From: Lycorma delicatula
Taxonomy: Eukaryota; Arthropoda; Insecta; Hemiptera; Fulgoridae
Direction of reading: 5' to 3'
DNA length: 64,000 bases
NCBI RefSeq assembly: GCF_047948215.1
Contig: NC_134456.1
Coordinates: 196,676,034-196,740,033, forward strand
Shown here: piece by piece, positions 52,730-62,872 of the stretch
How the letters are laid out: every line of letters begins with the position of its first letter
How positions within the stretch are numbered: position 1 is the stretch's first letter
Notes under the pieces: model-generated
Told to the model about the DNA's origin: nothing
Databases searched by the model: none
Seen by the model: the letters and a program-made list of their open reading frames with translations, nothing else
Made by a program: the position numbers and the translations under genes

Positions 52730-54956
52730 CAGGTCCGGATAACGTGCCCAGGTCGGTAATCAAGCGCCTGGTGGCCCGGCATCCCTGGCTTGTATTGGAT
52801 GTGCTCAACGACACCTTGTCTAATGGCAGGTTCCCCAGATGCTGGAAGAACGGGAGGCTAGTCTTGCTTCCCAAAAGTGCACCCACACCAGGGGTGGAAA
52901 TGAAGTACCGCCCCCTCTGTCTACTCAATGTTCTGGGGAAGGTGTTCGAGACGATGGTTGCTGAGCGCGTCAGGGAAGAGATGGCGGAGACAGGTGGGCT
53001 TGCAGATAACCAATTCGGTTTCAGGAAGGGCAGGTCCACCGACAAAGCGGTAAAGTACGTGACGAACTGGGCCAGGGAAACAGCGGCCGGGACATGGCGC
53101 ACACGGATGATCCCAATGGTGATCCTCCTGGACGTCCGTAACGCGTTCAATAGCGTCCCCTGGAGGGTGGTACTGGAAGCGCTGGGATCAAGAGGGGTAA
53201 GCGACTACCTCTTGGTCCTAATAAGTAACTATCTGCGCGACAGGGCTGTGGTTGTTGACACGGAAGACGTCCCTGCCAACTTCCACATGCACGGGGGCGT
53301 GTACCGCAGGGCTCAGTACTGGGTCCACTACTGTGGAATCTGGCGTACGACGACCTGCTTCGGGAAGAACTGCCTGGAGGAGCGAGGCCGGTGGCATACG
53401 CCGACGACCTAGCCCTGCTGGTATCAGGACGGACAGAGGATCAAGTGGAGTGGATCGCCAACGAGGCGACCGCCCATGTAAGTGAGTGGCTCGAAAGCAG
53501 AGGACTGGAGCTAGCCCCGGAAAAAACATCCATAGTGGCTATGGTAGGGAGAAGGAGGCTAAGAAGGATGACGGTCAGTGTCAATGGCCATGAGATAGAG
53601 GAGTCAAGATCGGCCAAATACCTCGGGGTGTGGCTGGACAGGTCCGGGAGATTCACCACTCACTTACAGAAGGAATCAGAGAAGGCTGAAAAGATCATAA
53701 CCGACCTGGGCAGGATACTACAGAGTAAAGAGGGGCCAAAGGCTGGCAAGAGACGGCTTCTGTTCTCGGTGGCCACGTCTGTACTAATGTATGCGGTTCC
53801 GGTGTGGCGCGGGGCTCTTGAGGTGAAGAGAAATGTGGCAAGATTAACGTCATTACAGAGAAGAGCCAATATAAAAATTTCGTCGGCCTATCGGACGATT
53901 TCGGCGGTCGCGGCCGCGGTTATAGCAGGAGTCCCACCGATCCATCTGCGGGCACTGGAACTGACCAGGAAGTGTTAAGGGGTTCCGAAATCTGACGCTC
54001 GGAGGCTGCTCATGGAGGAATGGCAGTGAGAGTGGGTCACGTCGGATAAGGGAGCCTGGACGAGGCGGTTGATACCGAACATCGACCCGTGGTTTCGGAG
54101 GGGTTTCGGAGAAGTCAACTATTATCTGACGCAGCTTCTCTCCGGACACGGGGAGTTTGGAGTGTACCTCGCTAGGTTCCGGAGGAGGGAAGACCCGACG
54201 TGTCTTTATTGCTCAGAGGAGAACACCCCGGAGCATGTCTTCTTCCAATGCCGTAGGTGGATGGCCTTGAAGAAGCTATCTGGTCCAGAGTGGCTGACCC
54301 CGGAGAACATCATCGGGCACATGCTGTGGGGCAGGAGACAATGGGATCAGGTTTCGGGACTGGTGACGAAGATCCTTCAGATAAAAGAAAGAGAGGCTGA
54401 GGATTGGGACGAATAGACGGACACTGAGAGCGGAGTTGACTAGATCATGAAACGTAGGTTAGTAATTTTTGTAATTTGTGAATTAATGATGTGATTTTAA
54501 ACTTGTGTATTAATCTTTTTTGGGGGGAAAAAAAAAAGGCGGTGAAAAAAAGGCAATGAATCGTGGTGACGATTAGGGCCAGGCAGCCATCTTGCCTAGG
54601 ACAGTCTGGCATTACGCAAGAGCTGGCGGGTCGAGCTGCTTCTAATGATGGCAGGATGGACCCTGAAGGTGTGAGAGGGCGCGTAAAAAGGAGAAGGGCA
54701 CGTGAAATGCGTGCCTGGACCCTGGTAGGTCAGGGTCGTGGTGGGTAGCCTCCCTGCGGAGAGCCATCGGGACCTTCCACAAGCGGAAGGTTTGGATGGC
54801 TCGAGGATGCACGGAGGACCCCGATAGGGGCCTCATCAGGCCAAGCTAGGGGTGGAATCTGCTTCCACGTCACTACGGGTGTAACGTGAGGTAATGCCGC
54901 AAGGTGATGCCAGTTACCCCCGGGGTGGTTAAGAATGATAAAAAAAAAAGTAAAAA
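52730..54956 (+). mobile_element. R1-like LINE, 5'-truncated, nested in the Jockey copy
   Basis: A GC-rich block inserted in AT-rich DNA, bounded by an exact 15-bp TSD. It starts inside the reverse transcriptase (5' truncation), contains the rest of ORF2, a GC-rich 3' UTR of about 500 bp (54417-54935) and an A-rich tail ending about 54956. The protein is R1-group. R1 itself inserts into 28S rDNA, but this copy is outside rDNA, so it is a dispersed relative or a stray insertion. The sharp change in base composition and few lesions suggest it is much younger than its host. Confidence 0.88.
52732..54416 (+). pseudogene. R1-like reverse transcriptase with C-terminal zinc finger
   Basis: Begins at GPDNVPRSVIKRL (RT block 0/1). 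It continues with NGRLVLLPKSAP, YRPLCLLNVLGKVFE, DNQFGFRKGRSTDKAV, VILLDVRNAFNSVPW (motif A), then PQGSVLGPLLWNLAYDD (motif B, in another frame) and AYADDLALLV (motif C). KYLGVWLDRSGRF follows, and a terminal CCHC finger CLYCSEENTPEHVFFQC at about 54200-54250. Lesions are a +2-type frameshift near 53300-53304, TAA at 53976-53978 and TGA at 54027-54029. The frame ends at TAG 54414-54416. Catalytic Asp residues are retained. The endonuclease and ORF1 are missing through 5' truncation. Confidence 0.88.
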
Positions 54957-54971
54957 AGGTTAGATGGGCTT
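54957..54971 (+). repeat. Target-site duplication of nested R1-like LINE, right copy
   Basis: AGGTTAGATGGGCTT directly after the A-rich tail, identical to 52715-52729. The Jockey sequence resumes from here. Confidence 0.9.
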
Positions 54972-55062
54972 TCATCAAATATAAATATCCTAGTTCAACA
55001 GACTGAAACTTGAAAGTAAGCAAGATAAGCTTGTTTACTAAGGTACTTTCGAAAATTTGTTA

Positions 55063-55325
55063 ATGAAAATGTTTCTTCGAATCGTTACATGCAACTTTAA
55101 CGGCAACTTTCTAGACGGGAAAAACCAGAAACTATGGTAATTACCAATTCCTTGGAAGTGATACTAGTTTAAGAGACGCACTTTACAAACCAGATTACCT
55201 TACGCGTCAAGGTTTCTCGATGAAAATGATAAATTACCCAGATGGGAGGGTTCATGGGGGAACTACGGTACTGGTTAGGAATTCTCTGAGGTATCACCCC
55301 AACTGCAAACTCTCGCCAAATCTAG
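55063..55325 (+). pseudogene. Jockey ORF2 endonuclease N terminus, remnant
   Basis: Start ATG at 55063. The translation gives MKMFLRIVTCNFNGNFLDG (the LRI.TWNANG start of the endonuclease, with Trp changed to Cys). After a shift it gives RRTLYKP/ETHFTNQ, YPDGRVHGGTTVLVRNSLRY and NCKLSPNLAM. A stop interrupts the first part near 55137. The endonuclease is cut off at about 55312-55325, where the sequence joins a 3' UTR-like segment. The remaining endonuclease and the whole RT are absent. Confidence 0.75.
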
Positions 55326-55450
55326 CGATGTATTTTTGTTTATTTTTTATTTTTTGTTTAAAAATACAAGTTATCTTGTTCTTGCCAATTTCTATATTGT
55401 TATGTGTCTACCAACTTGCTTTAACATGTATAAACTTATAAATATTGTTC

Positions 55451-55870
55451 GAAAGGACTTCATACAGATGAAGCAAGAATTTTTCCAATGACTCCTTAAT
55501 AAAAATTACAAAAATCTGCAAGAATTTCTGTAATTTTTAAACAAGTTTATGCGTACATTTACAGAGATTAATAACTGTGAACTCTTAACTAAGCGTGTAA
55601 TAACTAAGAGTGATTACGGGTCTTGTAAAACTATTTAATTTTTAGAGCTGACATTTTTCAAATAACACCTGTTTCCGCACCTGTCATCTAACCTATGATA
55701 AACTGTGGCCCACCCTTTATTTGGGTGTTATCTAACAATAGCACTTGTTCATATTAAATCGTGTAAATGAATATAGTGTAAAAGATGTTATAACGAGGTC
55801 GTTTGTAACGAGAAACCGGTTGTAAAGAGCAAAAATAAAATAATTGGTTGGTTTTCTATATTATTAATGT
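55451..55870. other. AT-rich intergenic DNA
   Basis: No gene is recognised. TTATAACGAGGTCG and TTGTAACGAGAAACC near 55787-55822 resemble the TTATAACGA words of pogo/Tigger ends and may belong to the next element. Confidence 0.45.
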
Positions 55871-57640
55871 ATAGTAAAGTCTGTTTTAATTAGCTAATAG
55901 CGAAGTTAGAAGCTGGTTATAACGAGCAAATTTTTTTCGAATAATACATTTATTTCCAGAGTAAATAAAAATTTGAATCATTTTAAAATACAGGTACAGA
56001 GATTAAATTTTAAAGTCATTAGTACTGTATGTTAATAATATTGAATATTACAACGTCTTGTTCAATTAGACTTGGGAGGCAATGACCTCTTCACACTAAC
56101 TAAAAAAGGATAACAAGAAACAACCTGGTTGCAGCAGTAAGCAATGTACAGTTTTGTACTGGCTATTTCTGGATGCTGGGCAATTCCATTTCTCCACTAT
56201 CATGAAGTTTATACAGATAGTACGACGAAAGGGGTGGAAGGGTAAGTAATTTTACAGTTGACACTTAAATTTAGTAGTCGACTCTTAAACGGGTTTGTTG
56301 CTGCTTTACACAGAGACTCACTTGTTTAACTCGGGTTGAAGTTCGTGTATTTTCTGTTAAAGTGTTTTGTTTGTTGATAAATTTTTATGGCGAAGAAGTA
56401 ATAGCAGGCGCTAAAAGAAAAATTCTTTCCGTTTGTTACAAATTAAAGATTATTGAGGAATTAGAAAACGGGTGTAAAATTCATAGGCTTTTTATTTCCA
56501 CTACCTCAACGGTTTGAGAGAACCGTGATAAGTTAAGGGTAGCTTTCAAAAAAAAAAAAAAAATCAATTTTAGATAAAGAAAATATGTGTCTTTTAAGAC
56601 TAAGTGAAAAAATTATTTGCAGGACGCTGTTATTTCATTCAAAGTGAAGAGAGTGAAAACATTTCCACAAATGGACCCAATTTGAAAATTAAGGCAGAAA
56701 AATTTGCTGATCAGCTAGTATACAAAGGGTTTGTTTGTAGCGATGGTTGGCTGAACCGATTTTAAAACTCACATCATATCGTATTTGGAAAAATTATCAA
56801 TAGCGTAGATAATTTTCACATTAGCAACTGGCTGGGTGAAAAATAGTCAATAATAAAATCGGATTGTGAATGGGAAGACATATTTAATGCTAATAAAAAA
56901 CTGCTTTATTTAAATATTAACGCCGGACAAACATTTAAATTTAAAGTGGAAAAATGTGTCGGCAGAATGCTTTAAAAGTAAGGCTTACTGTTCTTCTGTG
57001 TCTGAATATGACTGGAAATAAAAAAAGAAAACTGTCAGTCATTGGAAAATCAAGAAACGCCCATTTTTTTGTTTGTTTTAAAAGAATCTTAAAAAATTTC
57101 CGGTTATGTATTTAGTCTATAAAAAGGCGAGGATGACTTCTACATTTTTTGAAGCTGAAATTCATATTTGGGACTACGAACTGAGAATAAATTATTACTG
57201 TGGATATTTTACGCTAATTGATAACTGCCGATCACACCCAGTACTGGAAAACTTATCTAATATAAAAATTGGATCTTTGCCTCCAAATACTACTGCAAAC
57301 CTAAAACCGATTGATCTAGTTAATATCCACTACTTTAAAGTTCACTTCAAATATTTATTGGTACTATAATTACTTAACCACTGAAAAGCAAAAAAAAAAA
57401 AAAAAAAAATGTAATCCAAATGTTTTGGAAGCTATCATATAAATCAATAGGGAATGGAATAATGTATTTTCAATTACAATTCAAATTCATTTAAAAAAAA
57501 ACCGTCTTGTTATAGTTGCATCCGATGAAGATAACAAGCTAGAAGAAGAACTACCAATCTCTGATTGGATTTGGATCATTGATTCAAAAAACGTGTTTAA
57601 CAGATTTGATATGGATGATTATGTGCATAAGTTAATAACC
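55871..57640 (+). mobile_element. Tigger/pogo DNA transposon remnant
   Basis: Left boundary is tentative, near a TA followed by GTAAAGTCTG and a GGTTATAACGAGC word at about 55915-55927, as in Tigger termini. The decayed transposase occupies 56387 to about 57636. The right TIR was not located; a LINE fragment abuts at about 57640. Confidence 0.6.
56387..57636 (+). pseudogene. Tigger-like (pogo, DDE_1) transposase, decayed
   Basis: ATG at 56387. The N-terminal helix-turn-helix region is faint (KLKIIEELENGCKI-like, ending HRLF). The CENP-B-type second DNA-binding part gives LKIKAEKFADQLVYKGFVCS and GWLNRF. The catalytic core gives DIFNANKKLLYL, where NADETGL is usual, so the first catalytic Asp is replaced. 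Then come LNMTGNKKRKLSVIGKSRN, FPVMYLVYKKARMTSTFFEA, LIDNCRSHPVLENL (second Asp) and GSLPPNTTANLKPIDLVNI. The longest intact frame is 57106-57369. Poly(A) runs at 56549-56564 and 57391-57409 may reflect slippage. Multiple stops and shifts. Confidence 0.78.
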
Positions 57641-57960
57641 AACGACTTCAGAGCTTGCCAGACGGCATACAACTCCGCAGAATAAACAGATGCAACAGCC
57701 GGCAAGGACTAACGCCCACACAATGGAAGACACTGCCAACCCCGTGCACCGTCTTAGAGCCATTCCTGTATAAAATCAGCTCCTGGTCGTATTCGCTCAT
57801 AAGTTCTTGAAAACGATGAATTATTTCCCGAGAATTACGTTGCTTAAAAGATACTAAATCCAGTCGAAGAAAGATCGACGGAAGTAGCCACGCTGGCGAT
57901 TCACACACCGTTGATTCAACAAGTCTGGAAAGCACAATGTCGTACTTATCCATTTATTCT
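57640..57960 (-). pseudogene. LINE RNase H domain fragment
   Basis: Minus-strand frames give DKYDIVLSRLVEST, SPAWLLPSIFLRLDLVSF, ILYRNGSKTVHGVGSVF (the YTDGSK box, with the first catalytic Asp replaced) and, in a shifted frame, LPAVASVYSAELYAVWQALK (catalytic Glu box). This is the start of the RNase H domain that follows reverse transcriptase in several LINE groups. RT itself and the end of RNase H are absent. The sequence to its right (57961-58100) may be more of the same element. Confidence 0.65.
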
Positions 57961-58026
57961 CAAGCTCTGATTCCGGCCGGCCTGGTGTAGGTCTGACGTC
58001 GGTTGTAAGCATCTTGGAAAGGATGT

Positions 58027-58096
58027 CTTGTAAAACCGCACATAATCTTGAAAATAAAAATAATCAGAACATCACAATATTAAAATGTTCTATGAT
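58027..58096. repeat. 70-bp direct repeat, copy 1
   Basis: CTTGTAAAACCGCACATAAT through AATGTTCTATGAT is repeated at 59144-59215 in the same orientation with few differences. It contains an imperfect stem, GAACAT..ATGTTC. The class is unknown. Confidence 0.8.
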
Positions 58097-58349
58097 TGGA
58101 GGGAGACTGGAAGCAAGCTGTCTTGACTGAACCTATTCTTCATATCAGTGAATTTTTATCTCAGATAGAATGTCAGAAAATTAAATGCGCTGTAAGCAGA
58201 AGAAGCAGAAAACAGAATGTTATGTAGTGCATACAACCCAAACTCACTATGAACTTCACACTACGATTACTTTACACTAACTCACTCTTTTTTAACGATT
58301 AATTTACAACATAATCTCGAAGCTTGTGCCGTAGGAGTATGAAATCGGA

Positions 58350-58440
58350 GATTTTGTAGCGTATAAAAATGACAAGTCTAACTGGAATTCAAACCGGGGA
58401 CCTTCAATGAAAGACTAAGATGTGACTCCACCATGGAGAC
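58350..58440 (-). repeat. tRNA-derived SINE fragment 2
   Basis: Read on the minus strand it has a B-box-like GGTTTGAATTCC followed by TTGTCATTTTTATACGC. Upstream is TAGTCTTTCAT, the same order as in the plus-strand fragment at 51096-51185. The A box is decayed. Confidence 0.55.
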
Positions 58441-59143
58441 CGTTTTATTATGTTATATAAAATTACATAAGCAGTTTGTTGTATCTTAACTAAATAAGAA
58501 CTATTTTTTTTTTTTGTAACTTCTTAAGTTTACAGCTATTTCATAAGTTTTGTATTTCTAATTCTATTTTGACCTACTTTAGCTGTTGAACAATTGTTTA
58601 AGAAGAAAATACTCATTTAATTTCTTAGTACTTTGTTTAAACATATCTTGGCGAGAGCTAAGTAGTGTTTTATTTCAATAATTATTTAGCGCATAGCTCA
58701 TTCAACGTTTGAACAATGTTACTTAAATGGCTAACAAATTAGCTCTCTTATTTATAGTTTGTGTTGAAGAAAATCTGACCAATTAAAAAAAAAAAAAATA
58801 AATAAAGAAAAATAAATAATCGCATACTCTGTTATTTAAAATACCAGCTGTATAAACTTTATGTACTTATAAATTATTTCTTGCAGAGACATTCAAGTAA
58901 TAATGAAATGAAATAAATTTTTATATTCAAGATGCTTGATTTATTTATAAAGGAGTAACTTAATAGATTTTATAAAGTAGTTATGTGCACGATATTAAAG
59001 AAGACTAAAACATATGTAGACTAATGTTTAATTTTAAAAAATTTATATTTTTTTAGATTTGAATCGAGGATATGTTAAATGGATGAGACCTTAGAAACAA
59101 AGATCCGCCCAGACCACTTTAACACTGTTGAGTTATTTCCTCG
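58441..59143. other. AT-rich intergenic DNA, no gene seen
   Basis: Homopolymer A and T runs only; no coding sequence is recognised. Confidence 0.55.
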
Positions 59144-59215
59144 CTTGTAAAAAACCGCACATAATCTTTAAAAAAAAAGTAATCAGAACATCACAATATT
59201 AAAATGTTCTATGAT
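59144..59215. repeat. 70-bp direct repeat, copy 2
   Basis: Partner of 58027-58096. It is followed by a short array of CTATGGAT-like words to about 59246. Confidence 0.8.
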
Positions 59216-61607
59216 CTATGGATCTATGTTTGTAGTCTATGGATCACTATCAACTTCAAGCAAGAAATTGCTTGAATTGATTTGCTTATTCTGCAAGATA
59301 TTAAGATCTCCATTATTACCGTGTATAAATAAATAAAAGTTTTTTTAACACAATTGATAATCTAATTCATAAAATATGAAAGGTAAATCTTCATATTAAA
59401 AAAAAATTAAGCTAAACCTTAATTTTTTTTAATAAAAGTATTATGTGAAACTTATTCTTGAATTTAAATAATGAAAGTATTAAATTAAAAATTTATTAAT
59501 TTTTCCACGTACATTATCAAATTTTTTCAGGAATTATCGTTTGTTATATTAATCGTTGAACTGAATCGCATATTTTCGTAACTACAATTAAAAATACTTG
59601 AGAGAAATACTGGAAACATTTGTTGTTTTTTATGTCCGAGCGCCGGGTGAGCTCATAAATATAAGGCAAACACAAGAATTGATTCGGTGAAAGAATATAA
59701 GTTTAAAAATAGCCAATCTATAACAGTAATCAACTTAATATTATATATAATTAATATTTCGCCAAATGAAGGGTAGAATAAGATTCAATATTTTGTTTCT
59801 ACTATAAGAAATGCAGTTACAGTTTTTTTTTTTTTTTACCTTAATTAGTCAATTGATATAGAGTTATTTTTATTTCATTGGCGAAAAAATCGTTTTCAAT
59901 ACATGTACAGAGAAGCTTCAAAAATCGAGAGTAACTTCAACTCATTTTTATTTTTTAAGCAACCGTTGGCAAAATATTTTGTGCCACAGATAATAAATAG
60001 ATTTTGCAGTTTAAATTATAATGTACTAGAAATACGATTTATTTTAATATTTTTAACTTTGTTTATTTTTTATAATTATTTGCGTGTACGTATAAAATGT
60101 AATTTATGACAGAAATTTTAAGTAAAATATAACTTGTTAGGTTTTTTTATTTTTTTTTTTTTTTTGCGGAGTGGGATCAAAAAATTGTTTAGTTATTTTA
60201 GTATTGAAAATATCAATTTTAATCAATCTGTATATATTTATTCATTTACTAGCAGCAAAATGATTACACCATATTACGATAAGTTTATTTTTTTAATTAC
60301 CAAGAAAAAGGATATGACGTTACTTGAATATACTTATGAGCACCTCAAGGTTATAAGGGAAAAAAATAATTACAAATGATAAGATCATTAATATAAATTA
60401 ACAAAAATGTGACCAAATAATTTAATATTTCTTCCTCTCATGAATCTCTTATAATATATTCCCTCCTGTTTGTGAAACGATAGTAGGGGGATAGTTCTAT
60501 CTAAATTTTACTTTTGATGTTAACTCTGTGCTTGTATGTTTTTCTTTCACTTAAAATCTTAACTATCACTAAGTTTTGCGATCTTTTTTTACCGAATGAA
60601 CTGTCTTATATTACCGGTTATCTACTTTCATTTCAGTTTCCTAATTATACAAAGATTTCTTTTAATTTTTGTTCAAATATGTATTTTTCTCGCAGTAAAC
60701 AGTAGTGACCACTTATGCCACATATTTTTTATTGGTTTAATATAAAAAACACAACTTATAATAAAAAATATTTAATGAAAAAATGTCAAGGGGGTTTAAA
60801 AATATTAGATGTAGAAATAAATTTCAGTAGTCTTGAAATTTACAATTTTATTTAATGTATATATATAATTGTAAATAATATATATATATAAACATTAAAA
60901 ATAAAAAAAATACTACAAAATAATTCACAATTCAGAGGCCGCTATTGAAATTCATTTCGAACACATATTTATGTTCACGTTGAACGAGACAAATAAAGCA
61001 AGTTTTTGTTTTTAATTAATATTATTTAAAAATTCATCAACAGAGTAAAGTAAAATCTTTTAACTGTATTTTACAAATACAGTTTGTATTTGTAAAAATA
61101 CAAATGTATTTTAAAAATATGGTGGGAAGATTTTTCAAATAGTTCGGGAATTTATTAAAAATGGCAACAGAGATATAATAAATTTCTTTCTCTTATGTCG
61201 AAGGATTATTGTGTTGAGTTATACGAAAACAATTCCGATATCTGGTTTGGTGATGTGGATATTGTTCCTTTTTTTAAAATAAAGTGACCATTTTTTTTTT
61301 TAGCAAATATTTCATATTCATAAATATAAACACTAAGATAAGTTAACATATTTAATTTTCCAAATGTAGGCCTGCTTGAATCACATTTACGAGCGCCAGA
61401 AAGTGATCTTTATATCTTAAAAACTTTATGTGTTTTTTTGACAGAGCCCAACAGATGACATTTTACTTTAGGTTCAAGGATATACGTAGCGTTATCATTA
61501 AATAGTGTTATCATTAATGAGAATCCTATCCACACGATCACCAATGATACGTCTACCTGAAGACCACTGTACAAGGTTTTATTCATATATTTATGTATAC
61601 ATATCAT
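59216..61607. other. AT-rich intergenic DNA, no gene seen
   Basis: No coding sequence is recognised. Frames at 59903-60109, 60134-60379 and 60514-60705 lack motifs and follow local composition. A hairpin at 61069-61097 is listed separately. Confidence 0.55.
61069..61097. repeat. Perfect 13-bp AT-rich hairpin
   Basis: TTTTACAAATACA at 61069-61081 pairs exactly with TGTATTTGTAAAA at 61085-61097 around a GTT loop. It is followed by further TTTGTA/TACAAA words. Confidence 0.85.
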
Positions 61608-61825
61608 GAAGTTCGTTAGAACTTCGCCGGTAAGAGTCCGCAGAACTGGACGGCACATCGAAGTCAACGAACTATGTTTACAGTTCGAAACATGATCTAA
61701 CCTAAAAGTAAAATGAATATGAGGAAAAAAAATTAAAAAATAAGCATGAAAACATTGTATTCCAGGATTATATTTGTACAATATTTTCAAAAAATCCCTT
61801 GAATCTTGTTGGACAACGTTTTTTT

Positions 61826-62872
61826 ATCAAATGGGACCACGTTTCCGGTCTGCTAGAGACCAATTTAACAAAATGGCTAAGTAATACAATGGGTAACTCT
61901 CATCTATACAGACGGCTCTCTCTCGGCCGATAGATGTGGCTGTTCTATTGTACTCCCTGACACCGTGATATTATATAAGCTTAGTACCTGTTTTTCTGCG
62001 TTCTTTTGCGAGGACTATGCGATCTACTCCGCCTTGAAAGTTATCGAGACCGGTAATTACGACAGCTTTCTAATAGTTAGCGACTCTAGGAGTGTACTTG
62101 ACAGCTTGAGCTGCAGACGTTCTGAAAACATCATCCAGATTATTCGTGATATACTTTCGAAGATAAATAAGACTGTAGTATTGGTATGAGTCCCTGGCCA
62201 TTGTGGCATCCTCGGGAACGAACAGGCCGATGAGGCTGCCAAGATAGCGGCTATAAATGGCCTCTGAGTACAATTAACATGTGAGAGAGAGACTTCGTGA
62301 GGTCCGTCCGAGTAAAATTGAGAGCTTAGTGGAAAAGTTCTGGCTGCTGAGTCCTCCCGCGCCATTACATAACATCCGGAAGAATTTGCTCGAGAAACCT
62401 TTTTCCCCGAGCAACACAAGAGACTAAGTCATTTTAACTCGGCTAAGGATTGGACACACCAGGCTCACCCACGCTTATCTATTTCGCTCTCCTCAGCAGA
62501 TCTGTGACACGTGCAAGTTCAAATGGTTCGTGTACCACCTGATCTTTGATTACTCAATCTTTGGAACCATCCGAAAAAACTTAGACCTGGGATCTCAGAC
62601 ATGAAATCTCTTCTAAACCGGAAAGAAGGTCTAAAATGACAGTTACAGTTCCTCTCCTAGAATGCACTGAAGAATGCAATTTAGTGTTTTTTTTTCTGAC
62701 TTGTATAATTTTGTTTGTGTTTGTCGTTTGTTGTCTTTGTTTATTATTTATTATTCCGGTTTCTTTATTATTTATTTTTGTTATTTATGATCATGTACTG
62801 TTATTTTAGTGGCTAACGACTGTAACTGTTGATGCGACTGTAAATAAAAACATTAAAAAGAAAGAAAAAAAT
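61826..62872 (+). mobile_element. 5'-truncated RNase H-bearing LINE nested in copy B
   Basis: It interrupts the copy A/B alignment exactly between ACAACGTTTTTTT and the CCATTTGATG block. It begins within pol just upstream of RNase H, has a T/G-rich 3' UTR and ends in an A-rich tail (AATAAAAACATT, then A-runs to about 62872). A possible short TSD of GTTTTT type is too simple to be sure. Confidence 0.72.
61850..62640 (+). pseudogene. LINE RNase H domain and C terminus
   Basis: Translation from about 61890 gives TLIYTDGSLSADRCG (first catalytic Asp), FFCEDYAIYSALKVIE (catalytic Glu), FLIVSDSRSVLDSLS (second Asp), a stop at 62187-62189, then VPGHCGILGNEQADEAAKIA (His and last Asp). A C-terminal part reads RIGHTRLTHAYLFRS across frames. 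RNase H removes the RNA strand during element copying. All main catalytic residues are visible, but a stop and frameshifts break the frame. Reverse transcriptase is missing through 5' truncation. Confidence 0.8.

Larger units (their letters stand above)
51405..55450 (+). mobile_element. Jockey-type LINE with deleted ORF2 and a nested R1-like LINE
   Basis: Removing the nested element (52730-54956) and one TSD copy leaves about 1.8 kb. This comprises a 5' leader, ORF1 with zinc knuckles, the start of ORF2 (endonuclease N terminus to about 55312), and then an abrupt join to a sequence resembling the 3' UTR of the Jockey copy at 26.86 kb. Nearly all of ORF2, including reverse transcriptase, is missing. 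Boundaries at 51405 and 55450 are approximate. No TSD was identified for the outer element. Confidence 0.7.

Noticed and set aside
57961..58100. Possible continuation of an LTR or gene in the GC-richer segment with GGCCGGCCTGG
   Set aside because: No reading frame or LTR pairing is visible; it probably belongs to the adjacent LINE fragment.
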